Part shown: positions 18,577 through 27,870 of the stretch, piece after piece
How positions within the stretch are numbered: position 1 is the first letter of the stretch
Layout of the letters: each line of letters opens with the position of its first letter
NCBI GenBank assembly: GCA_002731775.1
Contig: PCCP01000065.1
Coordinates: 1-48,101 of the forward strand
Source of the DNA: Gammaproteobacteria bacterium
Lineage (GTDB): Bacteria > Pseudomonadota > Gammaproteobacteria > Pseudomonadales > Pseudohongiellaceae
Direction: 5' to 3'
Length of the DNA: 48,101 bases
Program-made: the position numbers and the translations under genes
The notes under the pieces: generated by a model
The model's database searches: none
The model's input: the letters and a program-made list of their open reading frames with translations, nothing else
What the model was told of the DNA's origin: nothing

Positions 18577-19320
18577 ATGGCAGGTCACAGTAAATGGGCC
18601 AATATCAAACATAGAAAAGCGGGGCAAGATGCCAAGCGCGGCAAGGTATTCACCAAGCTGATTCGTGAGCTCACCGTGGCCGCCAAGATGGGAGGCACCG
18701 CAGTGGCGGATAATCCTCGCTTGCGTGCTGTGGTCGATAAGGCGCTGGCCGCCAACATGACCCGCGACACCATGGACCGGGCCATCGCCCGTGGCGGCGG
18801 CACTGCAGACAGCGATGCCCTGGAAGAACTGGTGTACGAAGGTTATGGTCCGGGTGGCGTTGCGGTGCTGGTGGAAACCCTCACGGATAACAAGAACCGC
18901 ACCGCCGCCGAGGTCCGGCACGCATTTACCAAGTTCGGGGGTAGCCTTGGTACCCATGGCTCGGTGGCCTATCTATTCGAGAATACCGGCATCATCCATT
19001 TTGCCGCCGGTAGTGACGAAGAAGCGATCATGGAGGTGGCGCTGGATGCAGGCGCCGAGGATATCGTCAGTAATGAAGATGGCAGTATCGGTGTGATGAC
19101 GACCCTGGAAACTTTCGGTACGGTGCAGGATGCATTAAGGGAAAACAAACTGGAAGTGGAGGCTGCGGAAATGACGATGCTGGCTTCAACCGCGGTGGAT
19201 CTCGGCCTACGTGCCGCCGAAACCCTGCTCAAGATGATCGAGTTAATGGAAGATCTGGATGACGTACAGAATGTTTACTCCAATGCGAATATTTCGGACG
19301 AGATTGCCAGCCAACTTTAA
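18577..19320 (+). CDS. yebC: YebC/PmpR-family protein
   Basis: A 247-residue YebC/PmpR protein with the invariant start [23 protein letters not shown] and the later signature [28 protein letters not shown]. Members were described as DNA-binding regulators (PmpR in Pseudomonas) and more recently as helpers for translation through difficult stretches; sequence alone cannot separate these. It is placed between aspS and ruvC, its standard position in Gammaproteobacteria. A ribosome-binding site (GGAG) lies 11 bases before the ATG. Confidence 0.95.
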   Translation: MAGHSKWANIKHRKAGQDAKRGKVFTKLIRELTVAAKMGGTAVADNPRLRAVVDKALAANMTRDTMDRAIARGGGTADSDALEELVYEGYGPGGVAVLVETLTDNKNRTAAEVRHAFTKFGGSLGTHGSVAYLFENTGIIHFAAGSDEEAIMEVALDAGAEDIVSNEDGSIGVMTTLETFGTVQDALRENKLEVEAAEMTMLASTAVDLGLRAAETLLKMIELMEDLDDVQNVYSNANISDEIASQL

Positions 19321-19388
19321 TTTTATGCCATCGCTATGGCTGAGGATCTCCGGCGTTGTCCGTTGTCATCGCTTCTTAAGGAAACCAC

Positions 19389-19907
19389 ATGGCCATCATA
19401 CTGGGAATTGATCCTGGTTCTAGAGTGACGGGATATGGCCTGATCAACGTGGTGGGTAACAAACTGGAATATGTCGGCTGTGGTTGTATCCGCACCCAGA
19501 CCCAGGATTTGCCACAGCGGTTACAGATAATCCACGCCGAACTGGTTAAGGTCATCGAGCAATTCTCACCCCAGCAATCTGCTGTCGAAGAAGTCTTCAT
19601 GGGACGGAATGCCTCGGCGGCGTTGAAGCTGGGCCAGGCCCGGGGTGCGGCCATGGTCGCCTGTCTCTCGAACCAGTTACCGCTGGCGGAGTATTCCGCG
19701 CGTAAGGTGAAGCAGGCGGTGGTGGGCAATGGCGCCGCCGACAAGGCGCAGGTGCAGCACATGGTTAAAGCGCTGCTGTCGATAAGTGATAACATAGCCG
19801 AAGATGCATCTGACGCCCTGGCCGTCGCCATCTGTCATGCCAATACCCAGGCGGGTCTGATACGCATGGCGGGGGCTCAATCATTCTCTCGTAAGAGACT
19901 GCGGTGA
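19389..19907 (+). CDS. ruvC: Holliday-junction resolvase RuvC
   Basis: RuvC cuts Holliday junctions brought to it by RuvAB. The protein is 172 residues, normal size, with an RNase H-like fold. D8 in LGIDPGS, the Glu pair in AVEEVFMGRNASAALKLGQARG, and the acidic DASDALAVAICH near the C-terminus form the metal site. AAGGAAACC precedes the ATG at 19389. In contrast to the usual tight ruvCAB spacing, over 300 bases separate it from ruvA. Confidence 0.96.
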   Translation: MAIILGIDPGSRVTGYGLINVVGNKLEYVGCGCIRTQTQDLPQRLQIIHAELVKVIEQFSPQQSAVEEVFMGRNASAALKLGQARGAAMVACLSNQLPLAEYSARKVKQAVVGNGAADKAQVQHMVKALLSISDNIAEDASDALAVAICHANTQAGLIRMAGAQSFSRKRLR

Positions 19908-20220
19908 ATTGATTTCGACTGCGGATTGAGTGGTATTACTTTTGGGAGTTTCAGTGAAGTCGCGCTGCGCTGACATACCCCTCGGCCTCAGCGGCTTGCC
20001 CCCATCCAGGGTGCCCTCACTCGGTCGGGAGCCCAAAAGGCGGTCTGCCTCGATCACCCGGTGCGGCGCCTTGATTGCTGACGCAGAAGGATATGACATC
20101 GCCTGGCGGTCCGTTGCGAAATTTGGGCCTCATCGTGTCTTTATTGACACTCCCCGAGTTGGAGTCAATTGACACTGAAGTAGATTATTTAATGGCTGGT
20201 GGTTAAGCAAGGATCGAGTT
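19908..20220. other. unusually long ruvC-ruvA gap with possible inserted block
   Basis: This interval is 313 bases. Bases about 19950-20100 are GC-rich and open on both strands (plus 19930-20172, minus 19881-20099) but give Arg- and Ser-rich peptides without a recognisable domain. Its 3' part has TTGACAC twice, at 20144-20150 and 20169-20175, and TTGACaCTCC pairs with GGAGTCAA at 20161-20168 through one bulge. It may hold the ruvAB promoter, but no well-spaced -10 box is visible. Confidence 0.5.
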
Positions 20221-20826
20221 TTGATAGGACAAATACGTGGCATTCTGGTTGCCAAGATGCCCCCGGAGATTCATCTGGAAGTGGGGGGTATTACCTACGA
20301 GGTGCAGGTGCCGATGAGTACCTTGTATCAATTGCCAGAGATTGGTCAGGAACTGGTTTTGCACACCCATTTCGTGGTGCGCGAAGATGCGCAGTTGTTG
20401 TATGGATTCTATGATGCCAAGGACAAGGCGATGTTCCGTGCACTGATCAGGGTGAATGGGGTCGGGCCGAAGTTGGGGTTGGCGATCTTGTCTGGTATGG
20501 AAGTGGATGAGTTTGTGCGCACGGTGCGCAATAACGACGTGGCCACGCTGGTGAACATGCCCGGTATCGGCAAGAAGACCGCCGAGCGCCTGATCGTGGA
20601 AATGCGCGACCGTCTCGCAGAATGGGAGGCGACTGCGAGCGTCGGTGCCGGTAGCGAGGCGGGGTATGGTGCTTCTGCTGTCACCAAGGATGCGGAAACG
20701 GCCCTGGTTAGCCTGGGTTACAAGCCAATGCAGGCGGCACGGGCGATCACCCTAGTGATAAAAGATAACCCGGGCATCGCCAACAGCGAAGAATTAATAC
20801 GCCTCGCCCTGAAGAGCATGGCTTAA
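20221..20826 (+). CDS. ruvA: Holliday-junction DNA helicase subunit RuvA
   Basis: RuvA, 201 residues, forms the tetramer that holds the four-way junction and loads RuvB. The N-terminal OB fold reads [31 protein letters not shown]. Helix-hairpin-helix DNA-binding stretches are [15 protein letters not shown] and [18 protein letters not shown], and the C-terminal domain that touches RuvB is [19 protein letters not shown]. The start is TTG at 20221, since the canonical MIGxxRG begins there and no other start is in frame. ruvB begins 2 bases after its stop. Confidence 0.95.
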   Translation: MIGQIRGILVAKMPPEIHLEVGGITYEVQVPMSTLYQLPEIGQELVLHTHFVVREDAQLLYGFYDAKDKAMFRALIRVNGVGPKLGLAILSGMEVDEFVRTVRNNDVATLVNMPGIGKKTAERLIVEMRDRLAEWEATASVGAGSEAGYGASAVTKDAETALVSLGYKPMQAARAITLVIKDNPGIANSEELIRLALKSMA

Positions 20827-20827
20827 A

Positions 20828-21886
20828 ATGTCGATGGAAGAAGAAAGACTCATCTCCGGCGCCGGCACCGCCATGGAAGACTCACAGGATCAGGCGATTC
20901 GGCCGCTGACCCTGCAGAGCTACGTGGGGCAGGAGGTGGTAAAAGAGCAGATGGATATTTTTATCAATGCTGCTCGTAATCGTAGTGAACCCCTGGATCA
21001 CACCCTGGTGTTCGGTCCTCCCGGCCTGGGCAAGACCACCCTGGCCTATATCATCGCCCACGAACTCAAGGTTGCTATTAGAACCACCTCCGGTCCGGTG
21101 CTGGAAAAAGCTGGAGATCTGGCCGCCATGCTGACGAATCTCGAAGCCGGGGATGTGTTGTTTATCGACGAGATTCACCGGCTCAGTCCCGCCATCGAAG
21201 AGATCCTGTATCCGGCGATGGAAGACTATCAGTTGGATATCATGATCGGCGAAGGGCCGGCGGCGCGTTCCATCAAGCTGGACCTGCCACCTTTCACGCT
21301 GGTGGGGGCGACCACCAGGGTCGGGTTGCTCACTTCTCCACTGCGAGATCGTTTCGGCATCATTCAGCGACTCGAGTTTTACTCGGTGAGTGAATTGAGC
21401 CAGATAGTCAGCCGTTCGGCGAATATCCTCGGCGTCGAATGTAATCGCGAGGGTGCGGCGGAGATCGCGAAGCGTTCCCGCGGCACCCCTCGCATCGCCA
21501 ACAGGCTATTGCGACGAGTGCGGGACTATTCTGAAGTGAAGTTAGGTGGCAGGGTTGACCTAGAGTCTGCCGGCATGGCATTGGATATGTTGAGCATCGA
21601 CAAGAACGGCTTCGATCATATGGACCGGCGCCTGTTACTGACCATGATCGAGAAGTTTGATGGTGGCCCGGTGGGGCTCGACAGCATCGCGGCGGCAATC
21701 TCGGAGGAGAAGGATACGGTGGAGGACGTGCTGGAGCCGTACTTGATACAACAGGGATTTATCATGCGCACACCACGGGGACGGGTGGTTACACAATACG
21801 CCTACCGACATTTCGGCATCAAACCCAGCGTCCAGAACCAGGACCTGTTCAGCCTGGATTCGGTCGATGAGGAAGGCCCTGGATGA
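20828..21886 (+). CDS. ruvB: Holliday-junction DNA helicase motor RuvB
   Basis: RuvB is the AAA+ ring motor of branch migration. The 352-residue protein has Walker A GPPGLGKT, Walker [10 protein letters not shown], sensor 1 [20 protein letters not shown] with its arginine finger, sensor 2 [16 protein letters not shown], and the C-terminal winged helix with [15 protein letters not shown]. The ATG at 20828 lies one base after the ruvA stop. The gene normally downstream, ybgC, is missing; 235 bases lead to tolQ. Confidence 0.97.
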   Translation: MSMEEERLISGAGTAMEDSQDQAIRPLTLQSYVGQEVVKEQMDIFINAARNRSEPLDHTLVFGPPGLGKTTLAYIIAHELKVAIRTTSGPVLEKAGDLAAMLTNLEAGDVLFIDEIHRLSPAIEEILYPAMEDYQLDIMIGEGPAARSIKLDLPPFTLVGATTRVGLLTSPLRDRFGIIQRLEFYSVSELSQIVSRSANILGVECNREGAAEIAKRSRGTPRIANRLLRRVRDYSEVKLGGRVDLESAGMALDMLSIDKNGFDHMDRRLLLTMIEKFDGGPVGLDSIAAAISEEKDTVEDVLEPYLIQQGFIMRTPRGRVVTQYAYRHFGIKPSVQNQDLFSLDSVDEEGPG

Positions 21887-22039
21887 GCAATCGGTTTATC
21901 TGTTGACAGCGCCGCAGCCTGTCACATTTAGGCCACGTTTGACCTGCTTAATGCCCCTATTTATCCCCTGAACGTTACAATTCGGCGTTTAAATGCTTTT
22001 TAACCAAACTATTTCACTATTTGGCCGAATAGTCCTCTG

Positions 22040-22068
22040 AGCCCACGGATTATCTGCGTGGAAGGGCT
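22040..22068 (+). other. imperfect hairpin between ruvB and tolQ
   Basis: CCACG (22043-22047) pairs with CGTGG (22057-22061), and AGC at 22040 can pair with GCT at 22066 across a small bulge. No T-tract follows, so termination after ruvB is doubtful; it may be an RNA structure in the tolQ leader. The 235-base gap also has TTGACA at 21903-21908, with no good -10 box 17 bases later. Confidence 0.35.
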
Positions 22069-22121
22069 GTCATAATTGATAATCTGGCGTGCAGCAAGCT
22101 GCTAATTTTGGAGAAAACTAG

Positions 22122-22805
22122 GTGAATGAATTGAGTCCACTGCAACTGATTCTGAATGCCAGCGCGGCGGTGCAGTTCGTCATGCTGACCTTATTACTGT
22201 TATCCGTAGTTTCCTGGGTCATGATCGCTCAGCGATGGCTGGTGTTGTCGGCGGCAAAAAAGGGTGTGAAAAATTTCGAGCATCGATTTTGGTCCGGCAT
22301 GGATTTAACCCAGCTCTATAAAGAAGGCACCGAAATGCAGCGGGAAAATATGCAAATAGTCGGCATGGAGAATATATTTCGTGCCGGCTTTAAGGAATTC
22401 ATGCGCCTACGACGGCAGGAGTCGGTACATAGAGACGCGGTCATGGAAGGTGCACAACGGGCGATGCGGGTGGCTTATTCCAGGGAAGAAGAAAAACTGG
22501 AGAAGCATCTACCGTTCCTGGCCACGGTAGGCTCGGTGTCACCCTATATCGGCCTGTTCGGCACCGTCATCGGCATCATGAACTCCTTCATCGGCCTGGC
22601 GAACCAGGCCCAGGCGACATTGCAGGTAGTGGCGCCAGGCATCGCCGAGGCGCTCATCGCCACGGCGATGGGGTTGTTCGCCGCGATTCCTGCGGTGGTT
22701 GCCTATAATAAATATTCAGCAAATGTGGATAACATAACCGGTAGCTATATTACCTTCAGCGATGAGTTCTCCAGCATCCTGCATCGGCAGATACACAGCG
22801 ATTAG
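22122..22805 (+). CDS. tolQ: Tol-Pal system protein TolQ
   Basis: TolQ forms, with TolR, the proton-driven motor that energises TolA and keeps the outer membrane attached during division. The 227-residue protein has three membrane segments: residues about 17-37 (QFVMLTLLLLSVVSWVMIA), and two after 130, including ATVGSVSPYIGLFGTVIGIMNSF and ALIATAMGLFAAIPAVVAYN. These carry the Thr residues lining the proton channel in the ExbB/TolQ/MotA family. The start is GTG at 22122 with GGAG nine bases upstream. It begins the tol-pal operon. Confidence 0.96.
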   Translation: MNELSPLQLILNASAAVQFVMLTLLLLSVVSWVMIAQRWLVLSAAKKGVKNFEHRFWSGMDLTQLYKEGTEMQRENMQIVGMENIFRAGFKEFMRLRRQESVHRDAVMEGAQRAMRVAYSREEEKLEKHLPFLATVGSVSPYIGLFGTVIGIMNSFIGLANQAQATLQVVAPGIAEALIATAMGLFAAIPAVVAYNKYSANVDNITGSYITFSDEFSSILHRQIHSD

Positions 22806-22844
22806 GACAGCAAATCACCAGATTTAAAGAGGCAGGGTTAACGA

Positions 22845-23285
22845 GTGGAAATAAAGGTTCGCAAGCGGCATAAGCCGATGGCCGAGATCAACGTCGTGCC
22901 CTATATTGATGTGATGCTGGTTTTGCTGATCGTGTTCATGGTGACGGCGCCACTGTTGAACCAGGGCATCGAGGTGGAGTTGCCTCAGGCCAATAACGAG
23001 CCCCTGGCTATCGATGAGAACATTGAAATCCTGGTAGTGTCGATTACGTCTAGTGGAGAATACTACCTGAGTGTCGGCGCCACCGGCGATGACAGGCAGC
23101 CGGTGGCGCTGGAGACCCTCGGTGCTCAGGTCGGCCGCATCATGAGTGCCAATCCACAGATTCAGGTGCTGGTGGAAGGCGACAGCTCTGCAAACTGGGG
23201 AGCGATGATTACCTTGATCACCACACTGAATCAGGCCGGGGTTTCCAATCCCAGCTTTATTACTCAACCGCTCAACAGCCTGTAA
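22845..23285 (+). CDS. tolR: Tol-Pal system protein TolR
   Basis: TolR, 146 residues, is the single-pass partner of TolQ. MAEINVVPYIDVMLVLLIVFMVTAPLL contains the membrane helix and the proton-carrying Asp (YIDVMLVLL). The periplasmic domain follows, with the family pattern of ExbD/TolR. The start is GTG at 22845, giving VEIKVRKRHKPMAEINV; an ATG later in the frame would cut into the conserved cytoplasmic tail. The gap to tolQ is 39 bases. Confidence 0.95.
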   Translation: MEIKVRKRHKPMAEINVVPYIDVMLVLLIVFMVTAPLLNQGIEVELPQANNEPLAIDENIEILVVSITSSGEYYLSVGATGDDRQPVALETLGAQVGRIMSANPQIQVLVEGDSSANWGAMITLITTLNQAGVSNPSFITQPLNSL

Positions 23286-23310
23286 TGCCAGGGCTTCGGT
23301 TTCAGAAAAT

Positions 23311-24153
23311 ATGTACAACAACTTAGACAATCTGGTGATTTACAACGGCTATCCGGTATCCATAATTGCTGCCGTCAGCTTCCATTGTCTGGTATTGGCC
23401 GCACTGATTTATTTTCAGGCAAACAGCAGAATGGACACGCTTAATCTGGTGCAGCCGACGGTCGTCAAGGCACTGCTGATCGATGTCAATCCCCAGGTCC
23501 GCAACCAGCAGAACCTGGAGCGCCAGCGTCTCGAACGACTGCAGCAGCAGCGACTGGCACGGGAACAGGAATTGCGGCGGCAGACCGAGGCCGAACTGGA
23601 AACAGCGCAAGCGGCAGCTGAGGAAAGGGCGCGTCAGCAGGCGCAGGAACGGCAAAGGCAGCTCGACGCCGATGCCCTGCGGCGGCAACAGCAGGCCGAG
23701 AACGAGAGGCAAGCCCGACTCGAGGCGGAGCGAGCCCGTCAAGAAGAGGAGAGAGCACAGGATGAACAGACCAGGCTGCGGCAAATAAATCAGGCCAGGG
23801 AGCAGGAGCGTCAACGCCAACAGGCCGCTCAGGAATTGGCGAGCACTGAATTTGAGCTGGTACAGAGCGCCACCGCCTTGATCCAACAGCTGGTACAGGA
23901 AAACTGGTCACGACCGCCGAGCGCCAGAAATGGTATGCGGGCGATCTTGCAAATACGGATGTTGCCCACCGGTGAGCTGGTAACGGCCTCGATTACCGAG
24001 AGCAGCGGTGATGTGGCCTTCGACCGCTCCGCAGAAAACGCGGTTTACCGAGCGGCGCCGTTCAGAGAATTGCAGACATTGCCGATTAATCTCTTTAACA
24101 GGAACTTCAGGATCCTGTCTCTGATCTTCCAACCCGAGGACTTATTGTTTTGA
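23311..24153 (+). CDS. tolA: Tol-Pal system protein TolA
   Basis: TolA spans the periplasm between TolQR and Pal/TolB. Residues about 15-36 form the single membrane helix (VSIIAAVSFHCLVLAALIYF). Residues about 60-175 are a long charged helix rich in Glu, Arg, Gln and Ala. The C-terminal domain (about 190-280) includes LQIRMLPTGELVTASITESSG and FDRSAENAVYRAAPF, as in TolA domain III. At 280 residues it is shorter than E. coli TolA (421), mostly because the helical domain is shorter. tolB starts inside its stop codon. Confidence 0.94.
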   Translation: MYNNLDNLVIYNGYPVSIIAAVSFHCLVLAALIYFQANSRMDTLNLVQPTVVKALLIDVNPQVRNQQNLERQRLERLQQQRLAREQELRRQTEAELETAQAAAEERARQQAQERQRQLDADALRRQQQAENERQARLEAERARQEEERAQDEQTRLRQINQAREQERQRQQAAQELASTEFELVQSATALIQQLVQENWSRPPSARNGMRAILQIRMLPTGELVTASITESSGDVAFDRSAENAVYRAAPFRELQTLPINLFNRNFRILSLIFQPEDLLF

Positions 24154-25472
24154 AAACACGCAGAACACTCATGGCCGTGGCTTTGTGCCTGCTGGGTCTG
24201 GTTTCATTTGCTGCCCACGGGGAATTAAGCATCCAGATTACCAAGGGCGTCGACAACCCCATACCTATCGCCATCGTGCCTTTTTCCTGGGAGGGCAGCG
24301 GCGTATTGAGCGAAGATGTGACCCAGATAGTGCTTAATGACCTCGAGCAAGTCGGTGAATTTCGTGCACTTTCTCGCTCAAATATGCTGAGTATGCCCAG
24401 CGAGGAGCGGGAGGTTTTCTACCGGGATTGGCGCCTGCTGGCCCAGGATTATCTGCTGGTGGGCAAGATCAGTCGCGCCGCCGGCAGTCAGCTGGTACGG
24501 GTGCAATACGAGTTTTTCGATATCAACCGGGAGTTGAAGCTCGCCGGCGAGGTGCTAACCGGCAGCGTGACGCAATTGCGGGATATTGGCCATGCCATCA
24601 GCAACGTAGTATTCGGGGAGGTTACGGGGACCCGGGGCGCCTTCACCACCCAGATTATGTACGTGGTCGCCGACTATATTAGTCCAGAGCTCACCAATTT
24701 CCGCCTGGAAAAGGCAGATTATGACGGTCAGCGCGCGCAAATATTGCTGGAGTCACAGGAACCCATCATGTCGCCGAGTTGGTCGCCGACGGGGCTGGAT
24801 GTGGCTTATGTCTCCTTCGAGACCAGTTTGCCACGCATCTATATTCAAAATATCGCTAGCGGCCAGCGTCGACAAATAACCAACTATCCGAATATCAACA
24901 GCTCTCCGGTGTGGTCCCCGGACGGCAGTAAACTGGCGATGGTCTTATCTAAAGACGGGTCTCCAGATGTCTACGTACAGGACCTGACCAGCAATCAACT
25001 GATGCGGATTACCGATCATCCGCTTATCGATACCGAGCCGAGTTGGAGTAAGGATGGCCGTTCCGTGGTTTTTATGTCGGATCGAACCGGACAACCGCAG
25101 ATTTACCAGATCGAGCTGGGAGCCAGCGCCTTCGATGTGGAACGACTCACCTATGACTGTTTTCAGTGCATGAAGGCGGCTTTTCTGCCCGATGGAGTGA
25201 ATCTGGTGCATGTGCGCCGGGAAACCCGCCAGAATCCAAATTACCAGATCGCGGTGCTGAATATTGAAACCCTGAGAGTTATCACCCTGACCGACACCTC
25301 TTTGGATGAATCACCCAGTATTGCACCCAACGGCAGCATGATTATGTATGCGACAAAATTCAATGGCAGAGGTGTGTTAGATGCCGTATCCATTGACGGG
25401 CGAGTGAAGTTCCGGCTACCATCCTCACAGGGCGATGTGCGGGAGCCTTCCTGGTCTCCGTTCCTGAATTAA
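24150..25472 (+). CDS. tolB: Tol-Pal system beta-propeller protein TolB
   Basis: TolB is a periplasmic protein that binds Pal and TolA. Residues 1-24 are a signal peptide (MALCLLGLVSFAAHG core), followed by the N-terminal alpha/beta domain (PIAIVPFSWEG) and a six-bladed propeller with repeated SPSWSPTGLDVAYVS, SSPVWSPDGSKLAMV and TEPSWSKDGRSVVFMS. At 440 residues it has the usual length. The start is TTG at 24150, sharing four bases (TTGA) with the tolA stop, a sign of translational coupling. The stop is part of a repeat-like TTAAGGAGC sequence. Confidence 0.95.
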   Translation: MKTRRTLMAVALCLLGLVSFAAHGELSIQITKGVDNPIPIAIVPFSWEGSGVLSEDVTQIVLNDLEQVGEFRALSRSNMLSMPSEEREVFYRDWRLLAQDYLLVGKISRAAGSQLVRVQYEFFDINRELKLAGEVLTGSVTQLRDIGHAISNVVFGEVTGTRGAFTTQIMYVVADYISPELTNFRLEKADYDGQRAQILLESQEPIMSPSWSPTGLDVAYVSFETSLPRIYIQNIASGQRRQITNYPNINSSPVWSPDGSKLAMVLSKDGSPDVYVQDLTSNQLMRITDHPLIDTEPSWSKDGRSVVFMSDRTGQPQIYQIELGASAFDVERLTYDCFQCMKAAFLPDGVNLVHVRRETRQNPNYQIAVLNIETLRVITLTDTSLDESPSIAPNGSMIMYATKFNGRGVLDAVSIDGRVKFRLPSSQGDVREPSWSPFLN

Positions 25473-25529
25473 GGAGCTTCTGAACTACTTAGCAATTGAC
25501 AGAATAAGTGCGAGTATTCAGGGGCATTC
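25469..25529. repeat. inverted-repeat element after tolB, related to the 16161 palindrome
   Basis: TTAAGGAGCTTCTGAA at 25469-25484 differs by one base from the 16-base left end of the 16161 palindrome. About 20 bases on, TATTCAGGGGCATTCC resembles the right arm there. The tolB stop TAA lies within its left end, and its right part precedes pal. It looks like a second, less compact member of the same family. Confidence 0.5.
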
Positions 25530-25579
25530 CAGCTGCTGATTTTAGATAAACGATAGAAGGTCTTCGGAGGACTTAAAGA

Positions 25580-26116
25580 GTGGGCAAGCAAAGCAATAAA
25601 TTTCTTAAAGTAGGTTTCATAGTCGTTTCACTATTTGCCGTGACGGCCTGTAGCTCAACTAACGAGCCGGAAGAAGATAACAGCGGTGGCGAGACTGCTT
25701 CCAGCAGTAATAGCGGCACCACCCCGGCTACTACCACTGCCGGCTCCGATAGTGGTCGATTGACCCAGGATGAGATTGCAGCTCAGGATGCGCTGCGCCA
25801 GGTGGTGTTCTATTTCGATTTCGATATCGCCGAATTCAAGTCCGAAGATCGCGAAACCCTGACTCACCATGCCCGCGATCTTGCCGCTAATCCGGGCAAG
25901 CGAATCCGCCTGGAAGGGCATGCCGATGAACGCGGTACCCGGGAATACAACCTGGCATTAGGCGAGCGTCGCGCCAACGGTATTCTCAATTATCTGATCG
26001 TCAATGGTGCGTCTCGTTCCCAGATCGAGGTGGTAAGCTACGGTGAGGAAAGGCCTGATCAAAATGGTCAGACCGAACGGGCTTACAGCCGCAATCGACG
26101 GGTCGAAATCCAGTAG
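25580..26116 (+). CDS. pal: peptidoglycan-associated lipoprotein Pal
   Basis: Pal anchors the outer membrane to peptidoglycan. The 178-residue precursor has a lipoprotein signal with lipobox VTAC and lipidated C24. A Ser, Gly and Thr-rich linker follows, then the OmpA-like domain: VVFYFDFDIAEF, LEGHADERGTREYNLALGERRA, SYGEERP and YSRNRRVEI. The GTG at 25580 follows a strong GGAGGA eight bases upstream. The spacing from tolB is 107 bases, in which the repeat element lies. Confidence 0.96.
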   Translation: MGKQSNKFLKVGFIVVSLFAVTACSSTNEPEEDNSGGETASSSNSGTTPATTTAGSDSGRLTQDEIAAQDALRQVVFYFDFDIAEFKSEDRETLTHHARDLAANPGKRIRLEGHADERGTREYNLALGERRANGILNYLIVNGASRSQIEVVSYGEERPDQNGQTERAYSRNRRVEIQ

Positions 26117-26138
26117 CGAGTTTCGGTGGACTAGGATC

Positions 26139-27086
26139 TTGAAAAAAACCCAGGTGGTCACAACGAATAGGTTATTGATCGGTCTTTACACAATTGTCCT
26201 CGCTACGATTGTTCTTGGCTCGTCGGCGCTAGCGCAGGTTTCGAGTTTTGTAGTCGAGTCCCAGTCCTTTACTCCAGGCCAGAGCAACACCTCTTCGTAC
26301 AACGATGCCCTGTCATTGTTGCTGGATCAAAATCGCAACCTACAGACTGAAGTCCAGGCTCTTCGAGCGCTGATTGAAGAGCTGGGTTTCGAGCAACGTA
26401 AGTTGCGGCGGGACTCCCGCAGTCGTTATACCAATATCGATGACCGACTGAGTTCGCTGGAGGCGACGGCCACCGTACCGGTTCCCAGCACCGTCAACCC
26501 GATTACCAACGATTCGACGCCGGCACCGCCAGTGAATTCAGGGCCAGCTGGTGTGACAGCAGGAAACTCAACACTTGTCGACGGCGCAAGCTCGACTTCA
26601 GCTGCCATAGAACCTGCCATTAGCGGTAGTTTTCTCGCCAATTCGCGCGGTAATTCGGCCGCCAACTCCTCTTCGGCCAACAGCGGCCGAGCCACGCTGG
26701 AGCCCGCGGTTTTGAGCGAGCAGCAACTTTATCAGATGGCTTATGACTCGGTAATCAATAGCAACTTCGAGCGTTCCCTCGCCGAGTTCGATCAGTATTT
26801 GAGTATCTACACCCAGGGTCGTTTCGTTACCAACGCCTATTATTGGAAAGGGCAGGCCTATCTTTATCTCAATCGATTCGATGAGGCGCGGGAGTCCTAT
26901 GAAATTATTCTGAACCAATACGCCGACTCACCGAAGCTACCGGATGCCATGTATGGCCTGGGGCTGGCGTACCAGGGTTTGGGGAATATCCCCCAGGCCA
27001 AACAATTGTTGAACGACATTAGAAGAAGATTTCCCAATACTGGTGTCGCCAATCTGGCGGATACCAGGCTGCTGTTACTCGATTAG
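26139..27086 (+). CDS. cpoB: Tol-associated periplasmic protein CpoB (YbgF)
   Basis: CpoB links Tol-Pal with peptidoglycan synthesis at the division site. The 315-residue protein has a signal peptide ending SSALAQ, a short coiled coil (LQTEVQALRALIEELGFEQRKLRRDSRSRY), a Thr, Ser and Pro-rich linker, and a C-terminal TPR domain (AYDSVINSNFERSLAEFDQYL, YYWKGQAYLYLNRFDEARESYE, MYGLGLAYQGLGNIPQAKQLL). The TTG at 26139 with AGGA just before it fits the signal peptide; a GTG at 26154 is an alternative. An open frame upstream overlaps pal but lacks the family N-terminus. Confidence 0.92.
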   Translation: MKKTQVVTTNRLLIGLYTIVLATIVLGSSALAQVSSFVVESQSFTPGQSNTSSYNDALSLLLDQNRNLQTEVQALRALIEELGFEQRKLRRDSRSRYTNIDDRLSSLEATATVPVPSTVNPITNDSTPAPPVNSGPAGVTAGNSTLVDGASSTSAAIEPAISGSFLANSRGNSAANSSSANSGRATLEPAVLSEQQLYQMAYDSVINSNFERSLAEFDQYLSIYTQGRFVTNAYYWKGQAYLYLNRFDEARESYEIILNQYADSPKLPDAMYGLGLAYQGLGNIPQAKQLLNDIRRRFPNTGVANLADTRLLLLD

Positions 27087-27183
27087 GATTGCTTCTCGTC
27101 AATAGTTTCCAGCAGCAAAGGACGCAGACTGCATGTGTCACCTGGGCTTTGCTTCTTCCTTACCGGTCATTTGATCCCTAGAG

Positions 27184-27849
27184 ATGTCCACTTCCCCCAC
27201 ATCGCCAGCAACACTTAGAATCACTGAGATCTTTCATTCCTTGCAAGGCGAAGCCAGAACCGTGGGACTACCGACCGTGTTTGTCAGGCTCACCGGCTGC
27301 CCGCTGCGATGCCAGTACTGCGACACCGAGTATGCGTTTAGCGGCGGTGAATTACTTGAACTGACCGTCATCAAGTCCAGGGTGGATGAGTATTCCTGCC
27401 CCTATGTGACCATCACCGGTGGTGAACCTCTGGCCCAGCCTAACTGCATTGCCTTAATGAAATTGCTGTGTGATGAAGGCTACAAGCTGTCTCTCGAAAC
27501 CAGTGGGGCGATGTTGATCGATAAGGTCGACGAGCGCGTGTCCGTGGTATTGGATTTAAAGACACCCGGCTCCATGGAAACCGATAAGAATCTGTATGAA
27601 AATATTTCGTACTTGAAGCGTGGTGATCAGGTGAAATTTGTCATCTGCGACCGGTCTGACTACGAGTGGTCGAAGGCCAGGATCGATCAGCACGATCTGA
27701 GCAATAAAGTGGAAGATATACTGTTCTCACCCTCCTTTGATCAGCTGCAACCGGCCCAGCTTGCGGAGTGGGTGCTGGTGGATTCACTACGGGTAAGGGT
27801 TCAGTTACAGCTGCATAAATACATATGGGGGCTGGAACCTGGCAGATAA
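27184..27849 (+). CDS. queE: 7-carboxy-7-deazaguanine synthase QueE
   Basis: QueE is a radical SAM enzyme that forms 7-carboxy-7-deazaguanine in queuosine synthesis. The 221-residue protein carries HSLQGEARTVGLPTVFVRLTGCPLRCQYCDTEY with the cluster cysteines C39, C43 and C46 (CxxxCxxC), then ITGGEPL for SAM binding, and LDLKTPGS. The ATG at 27184 opens a frame with an IFHSLQGE start typical of the family. It lies 97 bases after cpoB and is followed by queC after 21 bases. Confidence 0.95.
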   Translation: MSTSPTSPATLRITEIFHSLQGEARTVGLPTVFVRLTGCPLRCQYCDTEYAFSGGELLELTVIKSRVDEYSCPYVTITGGEPLAQPNCIALMKLLCDEGYKLSLETSGAMLIDKVDERVSVVLDLKTPGSMETDKNLYENISYLKRGDQVKFVICDRSDYEWSKARIDQHDLSNKVEDILFSPSFDQLQPAQLAEWVLVDSLRVRVQLQLHKYIWGLEPGR

Positions 27850-27870
27850 GCGCCAGCACCAAGCAACAGC

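Noticed and set aside
19881..20172. Open frames on both strands in the ruvC-ruvA gap
   Set aside because: Compositionally Arg- and Ser-rich, with no recognisable domain or ribosome-binding site; treated as non-coding.
23486..23911. Long Ala- and Pro-rich frame opposite tolA
   Set aside because: It is the antisense of the charged repetitive helix of TolA, where lack of stops is a composition effect.
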